From: Eleusine coracana subsp. coracana
Lineage: Eukaryota > Streptophyta > Magnoliopsida > Poales > Poaceae
Length of the DNA stretch: 64,000 bases
NCBI GenBank assembly: GCA_032690845.1
Contig: CM064432.1
Span: 58,774,071-58,838,070, forward strand
Direction of reading: 5' to 3'
The notes beneath the pieces were generated by a model. The model made no database searches and was not told the origin of the DNA. It worked only from the letters and a program-made list of their open reading frames with translations. Made by a program: the position numbers and the translations under genes. This document shows, in pieces, positions 33,489-46,238 of this stretch (the first letter of the stretch is position 1; each line of letters opens with the position of its first letter).

Positions 33489-36400
33489 TCAGTAAGGTCG
33501 GTATCGCCAATCTGATCTTGATCTGCTGCTTCCACTGGGACCGTATCCATACTGAAAGATGATAAATACATGGTTAGTAGATGTGCCACGGGCCATCAGA
33601 AATATGGGTATAAGACCCCCAAAAAAATCCTATGTTTTCAACTAGTAAATTCAATTTCTACTGTGTACACCTACTATACCAAGAGAACATATTTTAGGCT
33701 TACATCATAATCTATGCCACCACAGAATCTGCCAAAAGATCGCATTGAACCATAAGTTCCATAAAGGTCTAATGGTTCCATGTAACCACCAGTTGATGCA
33801 TCGCCCTCTATTGGTGCAGCTGTGTCTATTGCAACCTGAAATAGAAACAAATTAATTCATGATTTTCCCAAAAAGAAGATTAGGTCATTACTTCCATATC
33901 AGAGGTTGGGGGGGGGGGGGGGGGGACACAAATGTGCTTACCTCCTGCCCCAGAATTTCATGGCTTCTGCAAGCTACACGATCCGCCACACCTTCATCAG
34001 CAAAAGTGACAAATCCAAAACCTCGGTGGCCACTCCTTTTAGGGTCCTAGAAAAGTTTAGATACTTAAAAATGCTTTGACATGACAAATAAAGATAATCT
34101 AACTAAGGGTTTAGGGTTTTATGGTAACCTCACCTTAGGAATATAAGCATCTACAATTCGGCCAAATCTACCAAAGTATTGCCTTAAGTCATCTGTGCTA
34201 GCTTCTTGTGGAAGCCTACCAACAAATATCTTTTTGCCCATTCCTTGGGAGGATCCATAGTATCCTCCTGATTGTAAGTCAAACAGTGGAATACTTACAT
34301 CACTAGAATCATTATGCCAAGTCAAATTATAGACAAATCAATAACTTACTTCCATAAGCCGATCCTGCATGATCATACAGTGTTGGTACACCCAAAGCTG
34401 CATATCTGGTAGCAGCTGAAATGTATGCATTGTATGCACCATAGCCACCCTGAGATGGCCTGCTCGGTGGATATCTGACATCATCATCCTGATGCAAGCA
34501 GATTTCCAGTAATAATATAAAACGATTTAGTATTCTAATATAATGGCTCTTGAGACAAGCAAACTAATTGTCTGGAGTCTTCCATAACTGAGCTCTATTC
34601 AAGAATACCTTTGGAGTTGCACGGTCGACAACTACTGTAGTACCATCAAGCTCATGTGACTCTTGCATGATGCTGTCTACAGATTCTGTTAAGTGACAGT
34701 TAGCATTAGAATAATGCAAAAAGGCAGGTAACAAGGAGCATTAAACATTGATTATGGGCAAGGAATAACAGCAAAAAAAACACAATGGCAGGGGCAATGA
34801 GCATTAAGCCGTCAACAAAAGAGCAAAAGACAAACAGCAATAAAATAGAAGGCACAAGAATGAGTCCCATGTACAACCCTAACTATAAGCTCAGTTTATT
34901 GTTCGATCCTCAACTATGAAACGATACATTTCGTCCTACAACTGCCAAAAAAAAAATCACATTTCAACCTTGCTATTGTTTTTTGAGTGGTTTTGGTTGA
35001 CACTGACATGTAAACATGGTCTGAAGCTGTAACATCTTTTGAACTTTTAAAAGATCAAGAGAAGTGATTCTTCCTTCATACTATGAAATATCTACACATA
35101 TGTTGTATAAGTGAAATAATGTGTGACCAACAAAAATCAAAAGCTTATAAAGCTGAACCATACCGTCTTTCTACATGTTTGTTGAAATTTATTTCATTCC
35201 ACAAAAATTTTATCAGGTTCTAAATTCTCCCTATATGCATCCGATTTTTGTCCTGAATTATTTGAACTTTGATGTCAATAAATTATTACCATACCTGTTT
35301 CAGAAATTAGTATGTGACTTCAAAGTATTATGACGAAAAATCTCAATTGTGGATTTAATTTAACGAGGACAAAGAGAAGTTTTATTTTTATACATCATCT
35401 CTTGTGCATGCCTATTATACTGTAGTTTACTTATAAAAAATTATTTAGCATCCAAATACTCCATATTGAGAATTTATATGAAATTCAAAGTCACTTATAA
35501 TATTTTTAAATTTAAAAATATCAGCCTTGAGCAGCCTCCATGGCAGAGCTATGTAACCCCAAACCACTAAATTTGAGCCAAGGTCAAGGGTTTCCATGTT
35601 GCAGGTCATAGTTGAAGATTGTAACAAGGAAATTTTCAAAACAACAATGACAGCTAGAAATCCTAGCATATAAAAAAATCAAGCACAGTAACAGTTGAAT
35701 GGTGCAAAAGCAGATTAATTAGGGAATTCAGCCTGCTGTTACATCGGGCTAAAAGGAAATACTTCCCAGATATTGAAACATGACTAAAACCATTTGTTAG
35801 TGTTATTTTTTCGTTTCTTTCCAAGCTTTCATCCTTTGTAACTCTCTTGTTTGCACTTATTTTCTCTCTTTTTAATAAAATTTTATCAGTAGGGTTCTCC
35901 CCTCCTGTTCAGTAAAAAAATCAGAAAAAAAAAAACAAAGGACAGAGAAATGTAGCTGACACAACTGCATCAGAGTTCATAAAAGTTTGTGGGGGCAAGA
36001 AATCGATACAACAAAAAAGGAACCTACTTGACCTGACAATGTACAAAATCACCGATTCACTTTCCCTCAGGATTCAGCCGTACACAACACAAACCCGAGC
36101 TTTTGAGGGCTTGATGCAATGAGTTGTTCATATGTTGCTGTCCGTGAATGGTCCAAGGAGCTGATGCTCGTCCAAGGTGGAACTCAAGAGTTCATAAAAG
36201 AATTGCTTCCCAAGTAACAGAATTTGCAAGGGTTGGATTTACCCAGCATGCCAGCTCTAGCAGAGGAGGATGAAGACTAACACTGACATATGTGTGCCAC
36301 CTTCTAAGGGTCAAACAAGATGCCGGAAGAATGGAGGAGGAGTATAGTAGTACCGATCTTCAAGAACAAGGGAGAAGTTCAAAGTTGTACTAACTATCGT

Positions 36401-39400
36401 GGGATTAAGTTGATGAGCCATACGATGAAGCTCTGGGAGAGAATCATCGAGCATCGTCTAAGAAGAGTGACAAGTGTGACGCAAAACCAGTTTGGGTTCA
36501 TGCCTGGAAGATCAACCATGGAGGCGATTTTCTTAATGCGACAATTGATGGAGAGATATCGGGAACAAAAGAAGGACTTACACATGGTCTTTATTGACCT
36601 CGAGAAGGCATATGACAAAGTGCCAAGAAGTGTCATGTGGTGGGCCTTGGAGAAGCACAAAGTCCCAACTAAGTATATTACCCTCATCAAGGATATGTAC
36701 AGGGACGCGAGGACGTGTGTTCGGACATGTGATGGCGATACCAATGACTTTCCGATTAAAATAGGACTACACCAAGGATCAGCATTGAGCCCTTATTTAT
36801 TTGCTTTAGTGATGGACGAGGTCACACGAGAAATACAGAGTGATGTCCCTTGGTGTATGCTCTTTGCTGATGATGTGGTGTTAGTTGACGAGAGTAGGGA
36901 TGGGGTTAATAGGAAGTTGGAGCTGTGGAGGCACACATTAGAGTGCAAGGGTTTCAGACTTAGTAGGGCCAAGACCGAGTATATGATGTGCGAGTTTAGC
37001 GTGACTAGACATGAGGATGGAGACGTTAGCCTTAATGGACAATTGGTGGCCAAGAAGGATACATTTCGTTATTTAGGATCGATGTTGCAAAAGGACGGTG
37101 ACATCGATGAAGATGTTAGGCATAGAATTTCAGCCGGCTGGTTGAAATGGCGTCAAGCATCCGGCGTCTTATGCGACAAGAGGGTGCCACAAAAGCTAAA
37201 AGGTAAATTCTATAGGACGGCAATTCGTCCGGCGATGTTATACGGTGCTGAGTGCTGGCCTACGAAAAGACGACATGTTTAACAACTAAGTGTAGCAGAG
37301 ATGCGTATGTTGCGTTGGTTTTGCGGGCATACAAGAAGAGACCGAATACGGAATGAAGATATCCGGGACAGGATAGGAGTGGCACCTATCGAGGAGAAAT
37401 TGGTTCAACATCGGTTGAGATGGTTCGGACATGTCCAACGGAGACCTCCGGAGGCGCCGGTATGTAGTGGGGTTCTAAAGAGAGATGCTAATGTTAAGAG
37501 AGGTAGAGGCCGACCTAACTTGACTTGGGACGAGTCGGTTAAGAGAGACCTGAAGGCGTGGGATATCCCTAAGGAGCTAGCTATGGATAGGAGTGCTTGG
37601 AGATTAGCAATAGACGTGCCGGAACCGTGATTCTCTTCTTTTTTGGGTTCCCATGGGTTTCATCTCTAGCCTACCCCAACTTGCTTGGGATAAAAAGGCT
37701 TTGTTGTTGTTGTTGTTGTTTATGGTGGCAAAACCTAGACTACCCCAGCTTGCTTGGGACAAGAAGGATTTGTTATTGTATAGTGGCCAAAACAAAAACA
37801 CCTCTTAGCCCGCCTAAAGGGTTATTTGGACGGTATTAATACTTAACATGGCTTAATACCTAGCTTTATACTACAGAAGGAGGGGATTTCAGTAGAGGAG
37901 AAATTAAACCCCATACAGAGCAAACTGCAGCAAAACAACTGGGTGTTTTCTAAATCACTCATTAGCTTTTTCTTTGTATATGTGAACATGCAATTGCAAC
38001 ATCAAAACAAACTGCTAAATCCATAACGTCATTCATCAAACAGTTTTCACCCAGCACCTCAACAACCAGATAGCATCTTCCCACCAAAATGGTGCTGGAA
38101 GACACCATATACATACCTGTACTCTTAAAAGTGATAAACCCAATTCCACGATGCCCTTTTGAGCCATGTTCCTGCACAAAAAATAAGTGAAACACTAAGT
38201 TTCGTAAAATCTTATCATAACTAGCTATAATTTATTTCTATTCCTGTGATGCCATAGTTACATTAAATGCAGCAAGGCCAAGGCAATATTTAAAAAAAAA
38301 AGGAATAAGTACTGATCCAGAGAAAGTTTCTGCATTATATGATCTAAAATCTGGTAAGTGAAAAAAGAATTGCGCCTCACCAGTAAAGCCGTATACTAAA
38401 CATTATACAAGTTATTAAAATACTGAGTCACTAAATTTACTCAGCGACATTTCAAGGACTCCTTTAGGAAATTATTCTATATTTCTATCAAGTATACATC
38501 GGTGCTTAGAATCAATGCCGAAACCTCCAGGCATGAACGAAAAGGCCTCAAACTATATCCAGATTACAATATGGTGTCTCACATTTGTAGGCACGAAATC
38601 ATGGTGTTACAGAAAGATACCCTAAATCATACTTCTGCTTATTAAGTCAGTGGAATAGGACAACCTTTGGCATGTAAAGATCAAGAATTTCTCCAAATGC
38701 TTCAAAATGCCTGTTTACAGAACACAACATTCAAGTTTAGGCATCGCTCAGTGCTGATCAATAATGACAAGAAGTAATGAAGCTATGCTCACCTACGAAA
38801 CATCGACTCATCCACGGATTGTGGAATTCGAGCAACAAATATCCTAGTAGCTTTCTTTGTTCCTTGTGATTTCATTTCTTCCTGTGTAAAGAAGAATTAA
38901 AACTTAATCATCTTAACTAACCCTTGAGATAGACATATAAACAGCTGGTATATTTGTGTGTTACTTACCTTTGGAGTAGCTATCTTCACTTCTAATGTCC
39001 GGTTACCAAGCATATGTTCACTATCAAGAACATTCTGAAAGGAATTTGCAGAATGATTCAGGAGAAAAAGATGACAATTAATACTGAAATTGGAACTAAA
39101 GTTGCTCATGGATTTCTAATAAAAGGTTGAACAATGTGTAGGGACTAAATATCAACATGATGCATGAAGAAAATGATCAGCCTTTTTCATTGTTTCATTA
39201 CCTTTGCATCATCAGCTGATGAGAACGTTACATAGCCAAACCCACGAGACCGGCCAGAAGAACGCTCCTATGGATTAGAATATGCAAGGAGGTGAATCGG
39301 TATGGAAGACGAATACAAATGATGGGAATTAACAAGTACAGATGATCAGAATAAAACACTAAGCTTCAAATCAAATGAAAGAAAATATATAAATGGTCAG

Positions 39401-39759
39401 AAATAAGAAAAATAAACCAACATGAATTCCTACCCATTAATTAAGGGAATGAAAACACAATCAAATACCTCCAGAATTGCGATGCAGCACAGCTAAGGGA
39501 AAGAAAGCACATAGAAAATGGCACACTGATACTAGGTATGAATGTGAAATGATTGCAAACCTTCATGACGATGCAATCATCTAGGGGTCCAAACTTCCCC
39601 ATGTATTCTCGTAATCCTTCAGTATCAACATCCCAGGGGATACCAAGAACCTTAATGCATCAATTGTACATGCTTGTTATTCCTCAAGTATTGTATTAAT
39701 TAATGATCTTGCCAAAAGAACAAAAAAAGTTCATCACTTACCACAAGCTTTGTAGCCAT
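33489..39759 (-). CDS. RNA-binding protein with three RRM domains (hnRNP type)
   Basis: Thirteen coding exons: 39759-39742, 39650-39561, 39267-39202, 39034-38969, 38881-38793, 38710-38665, 38171-38117, 34685-34609, 34488-34350, 34267-34134, 34046-33942, 33835-33704, 33551-33489. All are GT-AG and in phase, giving 359 residues. RRM1 spans about residues 4-80 (RNP2 LVVLGI, RNP1 RGFGYVTF), RRM2 about 91-169 (IFVARI, RGIGFITF) and RRM3 about 228-303 (IFVGRL, RGFGFVTF). Between RRM2 and RRM3 is a Gly/Tyr/Ala-rich linker; the tail is Gly/Tyr/Ser/Arg-rich. The layout fits a plant nuclear hnRNP A/B-like protein of unknown RNA targets. A 5' UTR exon probably ends at 40515 (donor gtgagag) and splices to 39766. 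The intron between coding exons 7 and 8 (34686-38116) holds an RTE LINE. Confidence 0.92.
33908..33925 (+). repeat. Poly-G tract, 18 bases
   Basis: A G run lies about 16 bases from the donor site of the RRM gene's exon ending at 33942, inside the intron. On the transcript it is poly-C, just downstream of that donor. Confidence 0.9.
36320..37630 (+). pseudogene. RTE LINE reverse transcriptase, truncated with a nonsense stop
   Basis: This is the coding part of the element above. Only the reverse transcriptase and C-terminal region remain, about 430 codons split by a single in-frame-region stop near 37280. The F-A-D-D active-site box is intact. With the endonuclease missing, the copy cannot be autonomous. 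The near-complete frame suggests a fairly recent insertion. Confidence 0.8.
36320..37720 (+). mobile_element. RTE-type LINE, 5'-truncated, in an intron of the RRM gene
   Basis: An open frame from 36320 to 37282 encodes non-LTR reverse transcriptase with the palm blocks EEWRRSIVVPIFKNKG, GFMPGRST, MVFIDLEKAYDKV, GLHQGSALSPYLF and the catalytic box FADD. A TAA at 37280-37282 stops it. The frame then resumes at 37301 (37301-37630) with the RTE-typical C-terminal region (LRWFCGHTRRDR, RWFGHVQRR). The 3' end is a TTG repeat (37701-37720), the hallmark of plant RTE elements. The 5' edge is uncertain and the endonuclease domain is missing. A partial second copy of the 3' tail follows at 37721-37780. 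The element is antisense to the RRM gene. Confidence 0.88.
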
Positions 39760-39766
39760 TATAGTA

Positions 39767-42700
39767 CTGCCACAGATCAATATAACAAGAGCTCTTTGGC
39801 TATCTAGTTCTTCTGGTCCACGAAACTTGTGAGAAATCTGCTAAATGTCCAGAAGATATTGCCTTCAAAAGAACATTCATATCAGACTCTGAACAAAAAT
39901 AAACATGTGTTTAATCCTCACCGATACAGCCAGTGGTAAAATCAAAGTTGGTGTTGGAAAACAAAGGCAACAAAAATAATTCTTTGACGCTCAAATAGGA
40001 CATCCTAGAACAATATTACAGATGCTCACAAATGGTTAGCAGGGTTTACTGTAAACATATGCCAACTAATTCATAAGCAAAAGGGCGAATAATGGTACAG
40101 CAACTGGGTACATTATGGGAAACTGCAAAAATCCAAAAAAAAAGAAATGATGCATCAGAATGTAGTATCTGTGTGTCCAGTTCCATAAGCTAGCCCTCCA
40201 GCGAGGTGGTGAGGCCGCCCTACCTAGCGTCAGCCAAAAGACTCCCCTGCTCCCCTCTCCTCCCAGGGCTCCGCCCCCCACAGGTCGCCAGGCACAGCTG
40301 GCCGCCATTGGTGGCGTCGTCGCCTGTCGTTTCGAATCCAGGAAGAAGAGATGAAAATTCCCCTCCCCATCCTTATCCCGATTGATGAAATCACCCAAAC
40401 CCCGTCCCCGTCCCCGCCCCCGCGAAGGAATCGACGGGTTCCCCGTCCCAGCTAAATGTCAACTACAAAAGGAGGAGGATTAGAGGATTGGGGAGGATAG
40501 CTCAGCTCTCACCTTCCGACGAACCTGGCGGAAGAGGGTTCTGGCCGCACAAGACCGAGCCACTGCCAGATGCCTGACTCCGCCGTCCTTGCTGCGCCGC
40601 TATGGTGCTGCCTGGGATCTGAGGCTGTGAGCTTACATTAGGGTTTCGTGGTGGTCTGTTTCGTCCAGCAAGAAGGAAAGTGAAGGGGTGGGCATACCTG
40701 TTGGGGTGCTCCTCGCCGGAAAAGGGCACAGCGAAGGCTTGGCAATTGGCGTCGTCGCTCGCACAGTCGCCGCCGAACCAGTCGCCGCCGCCACAGAGAG
40801 GGGCAGGGGGGGTGAACGAGAGAAGGAAAAGGAGAGAGAAGCGAGGGGTGAACGCGAGGGCCGAAACCGGACGCGAGTCACGCAACCGTCCCCGTTTTCT
40901 ACATTTGTCCCCTTGGTTTTCATGTTTCCGGATTGTACCCGGCAACGGGACGCGTCTGGAAAAGTGGAAACCGGAATTGCAAGATTTCTCGTTTCACGTT
41001 TATTATTGTGGAATCCTTTGTTTTCTAGTAGCGTAATGCACTGCACTAGTATAGTAGAACAGAATGTGCGTGAAATAGAGTTAGCATTACGATTAACAAG
41101 TAGCGGTAGCAGATATGCCCAATGTGTGAATATCCCAAGGCCATCTGAATTCTAATTACCACTTTGGTGTTAGTATAAGTTTGTTTTAATATCTCACCTT
41201 TTTCGCGTGCTTGTTTTTGTTTCCCTCAATCCACATTTTTTTCACTTCGATTTGGATCAAATGTGGATATCAAAATGGTTCGCAGTTTTTTCCCTGCTTG
41301 TTCACGTCCATTTTCATCCTAGGTAGCTAAGCACTCCAACTCTCCATTCTAAAACAATCCTACATTACTATTTGTTTAGCTAATAGCTGCGTCACAAGAT
41401 TCAAGAGTCATCATTTGTGCATGAGGCATACGCTAGTGAGTGCAAATAGAAGAAGATCAAGAATGGAGATGCGAAATTGCCATGGGAGATGCCTTTCCCT
41501 CGGTAGCTGGGACGGATCCAAACACAAGCAACAGAATGCATATCTTACCAAGATAAGGAAAGGAAAAGGAAGGAAAGAAAGAAACAAAAAAGTTTGTATT
41601 AGAGGACGGGCTATTTGGGCCGCCGTGTTGTTAGAAATATCCTGTAGATTGGGCTTATCTCTGTTCCCGCCAAACTGCTGCTAATCTAGCTTGGGCCTCA
41701 AACATGCACGGACTAGGAAACCACGATCATGTGCTCAAAAAAAAAAAAAAAAGGAAACCACGATCAGGATGCACCCCGCTTTTCACTCCGGCGTCCTCGC
41801 CGGCCACGCGAGGCCCCTCTGATGACTAGTTGACCACTGCCCACTGGGCACTGGCAAGAATACGGATTCGTCCCCCTGCCGTCTCGTAGCCCGTACATAC
41901 ACGGTACACACCCGCTATTCCGCGCTCCGCGCCATCCCATGAATGGTCCAATGATCCGTAGTAGGTGTCAGCTTATCCCCGCTGATGCATGCAGCGAAGC
42001 AATTGGTGAGCCGGTCGATCGGACGGAGTCGAGAGCCCCCACGGTCCCATCGGCGATTGGCTTGGCTCGGAGCGTTCTTCTGCGATCACAGCCCGATCAG
42101 TGACCACCCGTTTGGTCCCCCTCTCGTCCTTCCTTTCCGCAGCGAGGCTCGCAGGCACAGTGCTGTGACTGGTGATGATGATCGGCACGGCGTGACCTAA
42201 CCACTGGGGTTCAACGCTGACCAACCGCGAGCTGAGACGAGACTTTTTCTCTCGAGGTGAATTCCTACGATTCACCTCACAGTGCCATTCGAGATCAGAA
42301 CAGTAATTCCTTCCAGAGCTAGTACTTCTACCGCGTCTGAGAGCTATGGAGTGGTATAGTAGTAATAGACTGTGCCGACGTTATCGGTAGTTTGTGAATC
42401 GTACTGGTACTGCTACTACTATACACATCCGGGCTAAAAGGAACAAGGATGGACCGAGCTAGCTTTTGGAACAGCCCACGGATCGGGGGACGTGAATTTT
42501 CGCCTTTTTATTCCAGGGGAGGCGACAGGTCCCGTCCCGTCGACTTTGTTGAAGAATCTCCGCGACCCAGGAACAGCTTTTGTCCTATCTTTCGATGGTG
42601 CCGCTGTCCGTCCCAATCCCTACGCCTCCCGTTACATCGGCCAAAACATTTGTCACACAAGTCTGCTTGTGCCGACGCGTACGTGGTGCCGAACGGCTGA

Positions 42701-44905
42701 TGATGATCTCGGAAAGAAACGAGTGTGATGTGCCGATGATGCGTCTTAGTAATTCGCAAGATTGTTTGGAACAGAGGATGATCGCGGATGAGCTCTACGG
42801 ACGGACGGGTTCTTTTGCAAATTCTCCTCCTTTTTCTTTGGACCTTGTTGGTCTCTCAACGTTCATCGATAAAGCTCGTGTGCAATCTGCAATGCCAGCA
42901 TGCCACTGATATCGCCGTGACTTTGAGATCTTTTTAATTATGTCCCCCCTGTAAGGAGAACAGCTAGTCTAATTTCCTGCATATCTAACAAAACACTCTT
43001 GTGTGATTACAGCTCTCACCAATGGACCGTGTCGTCTCAAGTTTTTGGAGAGATTCTAAACCAACAAGGTGCTGCACAAAACAACAGTCAACAACCCTCT
43101 CAACTCAAGGCCCCAACCTTTTCTTGTGGGGGCAGCTAAGCTAAGCATCATCATGCAGAAAATACAACGACGTAGTCAAGATACTCCTTACTGACCCGAA
43201 CCACTCGAGCAGTTGGGGTACAGCCTTGACACGGAGCAAACGTAGGACGCCATATATCACTCGGTAGTGGGATCCAATCACCAGGATATCATTTCATTTT
43301 GTGGAAAAGGAGGATATCATTTCATACCGACGATGCTCTCTCAAAAGCGAACAGTTACCACCATTAGAAGAAAAAAACGGCCTAAAAGTTTGCCTCCTTT
43401 TCCCGCAGATTCGAACCGGAGGTAAAAGTTTCACGGGAGCTTTCACAAGGAACACCTTGCTAACGAAGGTTAAGATATACTAGTATTAGAATAAAGAGCC
43501 TAAAACCTGTAGTACAACCCCGTCCGGGCGAGGCCGCAACGAATCCACTCTTCAATTTCAAAAAAAGACTCGCACACGAAAGACGCCACAACATCCAAAC
43601 AACTCCATCTTTCGCGACGCCCCCTTTTTTCCTCTTTCTCGTTCTTTCTCTAATCTCTCTAACCCGCGTCGGTTTCAGGCTTTCAGCGCGGTAGCTTTCT
43701 CTAATCTGATGGGTTTAGAAAAAACCGGACCCCGGGCGGCCCCATCCACGTCTCACGTCGACGCGATCCGATTGGATCCAAGCGAGACTAGATTACAAAA
43801 ATTTGCTACCCTTGGTGGCGCGACTAAACAACGGACGCGCGCGCGCCTCAAAAGCCGCGACTGTTTCTTCCTCCGTGACAGCGAGCACGGCAACAAAAGA
43901 AAAGAAGAAAAAATGGATCAAGGTCGCGATCCCGGCGCAGGGCGGCGCCTGACGAGTGACGACCCGACCCGCCGCGGATCTTCTGCCTCGACGATCGATC
44001 GCCGGAGACGACGCGTGATACGCAGGGAAGTCGACGCACGGAAGATTGGAAGGAAAAAAATTGCGCGGGAGGGCGAGGCGCTGCGTGCAACTTGCGGTCG
44101 AGGGACAGACCGATTAAAGGAAAAGCGGCTCCCACCGTTTCCCCAGAAAGGAGAAAGGACCCCTATTGGCTACTGCTGCCGTATGGATTGGTGTCTAGCA
44201 GAGATGGCAGGGCAAGGCAGCAACCGAGCGAGCCGCGTTCACCTTTTTGTTTGAGGGGCAAAGGCGTTTGCGCTGTGCCTGTGCTGCCCCACGGCCGAAA
44301 AGCCCGCGCCCTTTCCTACGCTTCGGCGGCCGGGGCCCGCGCCAACCAGACCCCCATGCCCTGTTCTGTTGTTCTGATCGTGCACGGTTTTCTGTTCCGC
44401 GACGCTACCCTACTGCTACTGGTAGTGTGTTATTCAAAGCTGCTTTGCTCGCTCTGGGTATCGGTCTCTCGCTCTCGCTCATGTGTAGTCATGGGCGTGA
44501 CTGTTGAGTACGTACGCCGCAAGTTGCAAACGAATTGTCTCAACGAAAACCAGGAATTGGTTATGAAAAAAAAGGAACGAATACCGGAAATCTACACGAC
44601 CTTCTCCTCACCATCCTCGTTCCCGTCGCAAACGGCGGTCCCAACTGACCTGACCACCGTGGCAGCCGGCTCCAGATTTGCTTAACCACGGTCATATTTT
44701 ACCCGCCGGTTCACGTCCACCAGGCGGTAACCTGACCAACCCGAGCCCGAGGTCCCCGACTCCCGAACCCGTTTCTCCTCTTTTATACGTTAGCGCGCAC
44801 AGTTCTCGCAGGCGAGCGAGAATAGTAAACGGAGGTGGAGGCGAGGGAGGAGGAAAAAAACACTCCAGTCCAGTACGCTCACACGGAGAAGGGAGAGTGA
44901 GAGAG
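39767..44905. other. Large gap between the RRM gene and the HD-Zip gene
   Basis: The region around 40515-40720 is the 5' UTR exon and promoter of the RRM gene. From about 41000 to 44900 I see only composition-driven ORFs on both strands, with no domain, splice pattern or repeat I can name. The GC-rich part from about 43700 leads into the HD-Zip promoter. A TATA-like ttttatac lies at 44781-44788. Confidence 0.5.
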
Positions 44906-44950
44906 ATGATGAGAAGCCTCAAGAACCTCCCAATCAGCGCTACGCTGTAG
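44906..44950 (+). CDS. Upstream ORF 1 of the HD-Zip gene, 14 codons
   Basis: ATG at 44906, in the probable 5' leader of the HD-Zip gene, opens a short frame (MMRSLKNLPISATL) that stops at 44950. It could reduce main-ORF translation. No homologue is known to me. Confidence 0.4.
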   Translation: MMRSLKNLPISATL

Positions 44951-44992
44951 TACTAGGAGGCGTTTGGATCGGAGCTGGGGAAGAAGACAAGC

Positions 44993-45109
44993 ATGGTGAC
45001 GGGCCTGGGTGGTGGGCACGAGTACAAGACGGGCGGGAGCGACGCCGAGGAGAGCCGTCGGCACCCGGCCACGACTCCCCTGATCATCATCTCGTCATAT
45101 CCTGCGTGA
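44993..45109 (+). CDS. Upstream ORF 2 of the HD-Zip gene, 38 codons
   Basis: ATG at 44993 to TGA at 45109 encodes 38 residues starting MVTGLGGGHEYK and ending IIISSYPA. It lies 110 bases before the main start at 45219, in the same leader. Plant HD-Zip I genes are known to carry regulatory upstream peptides (Arabidopsis ATHB1 has a conserved-peptide uORF). Whether this one is related is not known. The codons look like a real peptide rather than random sequence, but this is only an impression. Confidence 0.45.
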   Translation: MVTGLGGGHEYKTGGSDAEESRRHPATTPLIIISSYPA

Positions 45110-45218
45110 TCCCCTCCTTGTTCCCCCCTCCCTCCTCCTTGGGTCCGGATCACGGGATCAGGGTCAGCCTCTTTTCCTTTGGAGAATTTCGCGCGGAAGA
45201 AGCACGAAGCAGTGCGGC

Positions 45219-46238
45219 ATGAAGAGGCCGAACGGCTCCCGCCTCCTCTCGATGGTTCAGAGTGGTACGTTTTACTGTGTTTTTTTTTTTTGGGCGATCT
45301 CATCGTCCGTGTTCATTTTGTTTCCTCGATGTTTTTGCTGACGAGAACGAGATGCTGTGTTTGTGTGCACAGACGATGGGTTTGTCGGCGTCGCGGTGGA
45401 CGAGGACGTGGTAGTGATGGCCGGCGGGTGCGGGGAGAAGAAGCGGCGGCTGAGCACGGACCAGGTGCGCGCGCTGGAGCGGAGCTTCGAGACGGACAAC
45501 AAGCTGGAGCCGGAGCGGAAGGCGCGGCTGGCGCGCGACCTGGGCCTGCAGCCGCGCCAGGTGGCCGTCTGGTTCCAGAACCGCCGCGCGCGGTGGAAGA
45601 CCAAGCAGCTCGAGCGCGACTACGTCGCGCTGCGCCACCCCTACGACGCGCTCCGCGCCGACCACGACGCCCTCCGCCGCGACAAGGACGCGCTCCTCGC
45701 CGAGGTACACGCTTCTTCTTCTTCTTCCTTTTACGGGCGGCTGGGGGCTGCCTGTTCTCTCTATGGGAATGCGTCAAATTCTGATGAATTGTTTGTGATG
45801 GTGTGTCAGATCAAGGAGCTGAAGGGGAAGCTGGGGGGCGAGGAGGACGCGGCGGCGAGCTTCTCGTCGGTGAAGGAGGAGCCGGTGGCGTCGGACGTGG
45901 AGCCCCACGCCGCCGAGGCGGCGGCGGCGCAGGGCGCGTCGGAGAGCGACGACTCGAGCGGGGTGGTGAACGACGCGGAGACGGCCCAACGCCCGGCGAA
46001 TCCCGCCGCGGCGGCGGCGGCTACGACGGCCGAGGCGGAGGCGGAGGCGGTGGTGCCGGGGGCCGCGGCGGGGCTCCACGGCGGCGAGGTGTTCTTCCAC
46101 GGGCAGCTGCTGATGAAGGTGGAGGACGAGGAGACGGCGTTCCTGGTCGACGACGACGCGGCGTGCGGGGGGTTCTTCGCCGACCTGCAGCCGCCGTCGC
46201 TGCCGTGGTGGACCGAGCCCATGGAGCACTGGGCCTAG
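45219..46238 (+). CDS. HD-Zip class I homeobox transcription factor
   Basis: Exons 45219-45264, 45373-45704 and 45810-46238 join in phase to give 268 residues. Residues about 37-92 form the homeodomain, with a KKRRLSTDQVRALERSF start and the invariant recognition helix VAVWFQNRRARWK. The leucine zipper follows directly (about 93-130) with leucines in heptad spacing, allowing dimer binding to pseudopalindromic CAAT(A/T)ATTG sites. The C-terminal half is acidic and Ala-rich and ends in a Trp-containing motif (WWTEPMEHW), the activation tail of this subfamily. Overall it resembles rice HOX4/HOX20-type proteins. The zipper contains a proline (HPYDAL). Members of this class link drought, ABA and light signals to growth. 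Two upstream ORFs precede the gene. Confidence 0.93.

Noticed and set aside
43709..44685. Overlapping ORFs of 180-200 codons upstream of the HD-Zip gene
   Set aside because: Basic, low-complexity products without domain or splice context, in a GC-rich promoter region.
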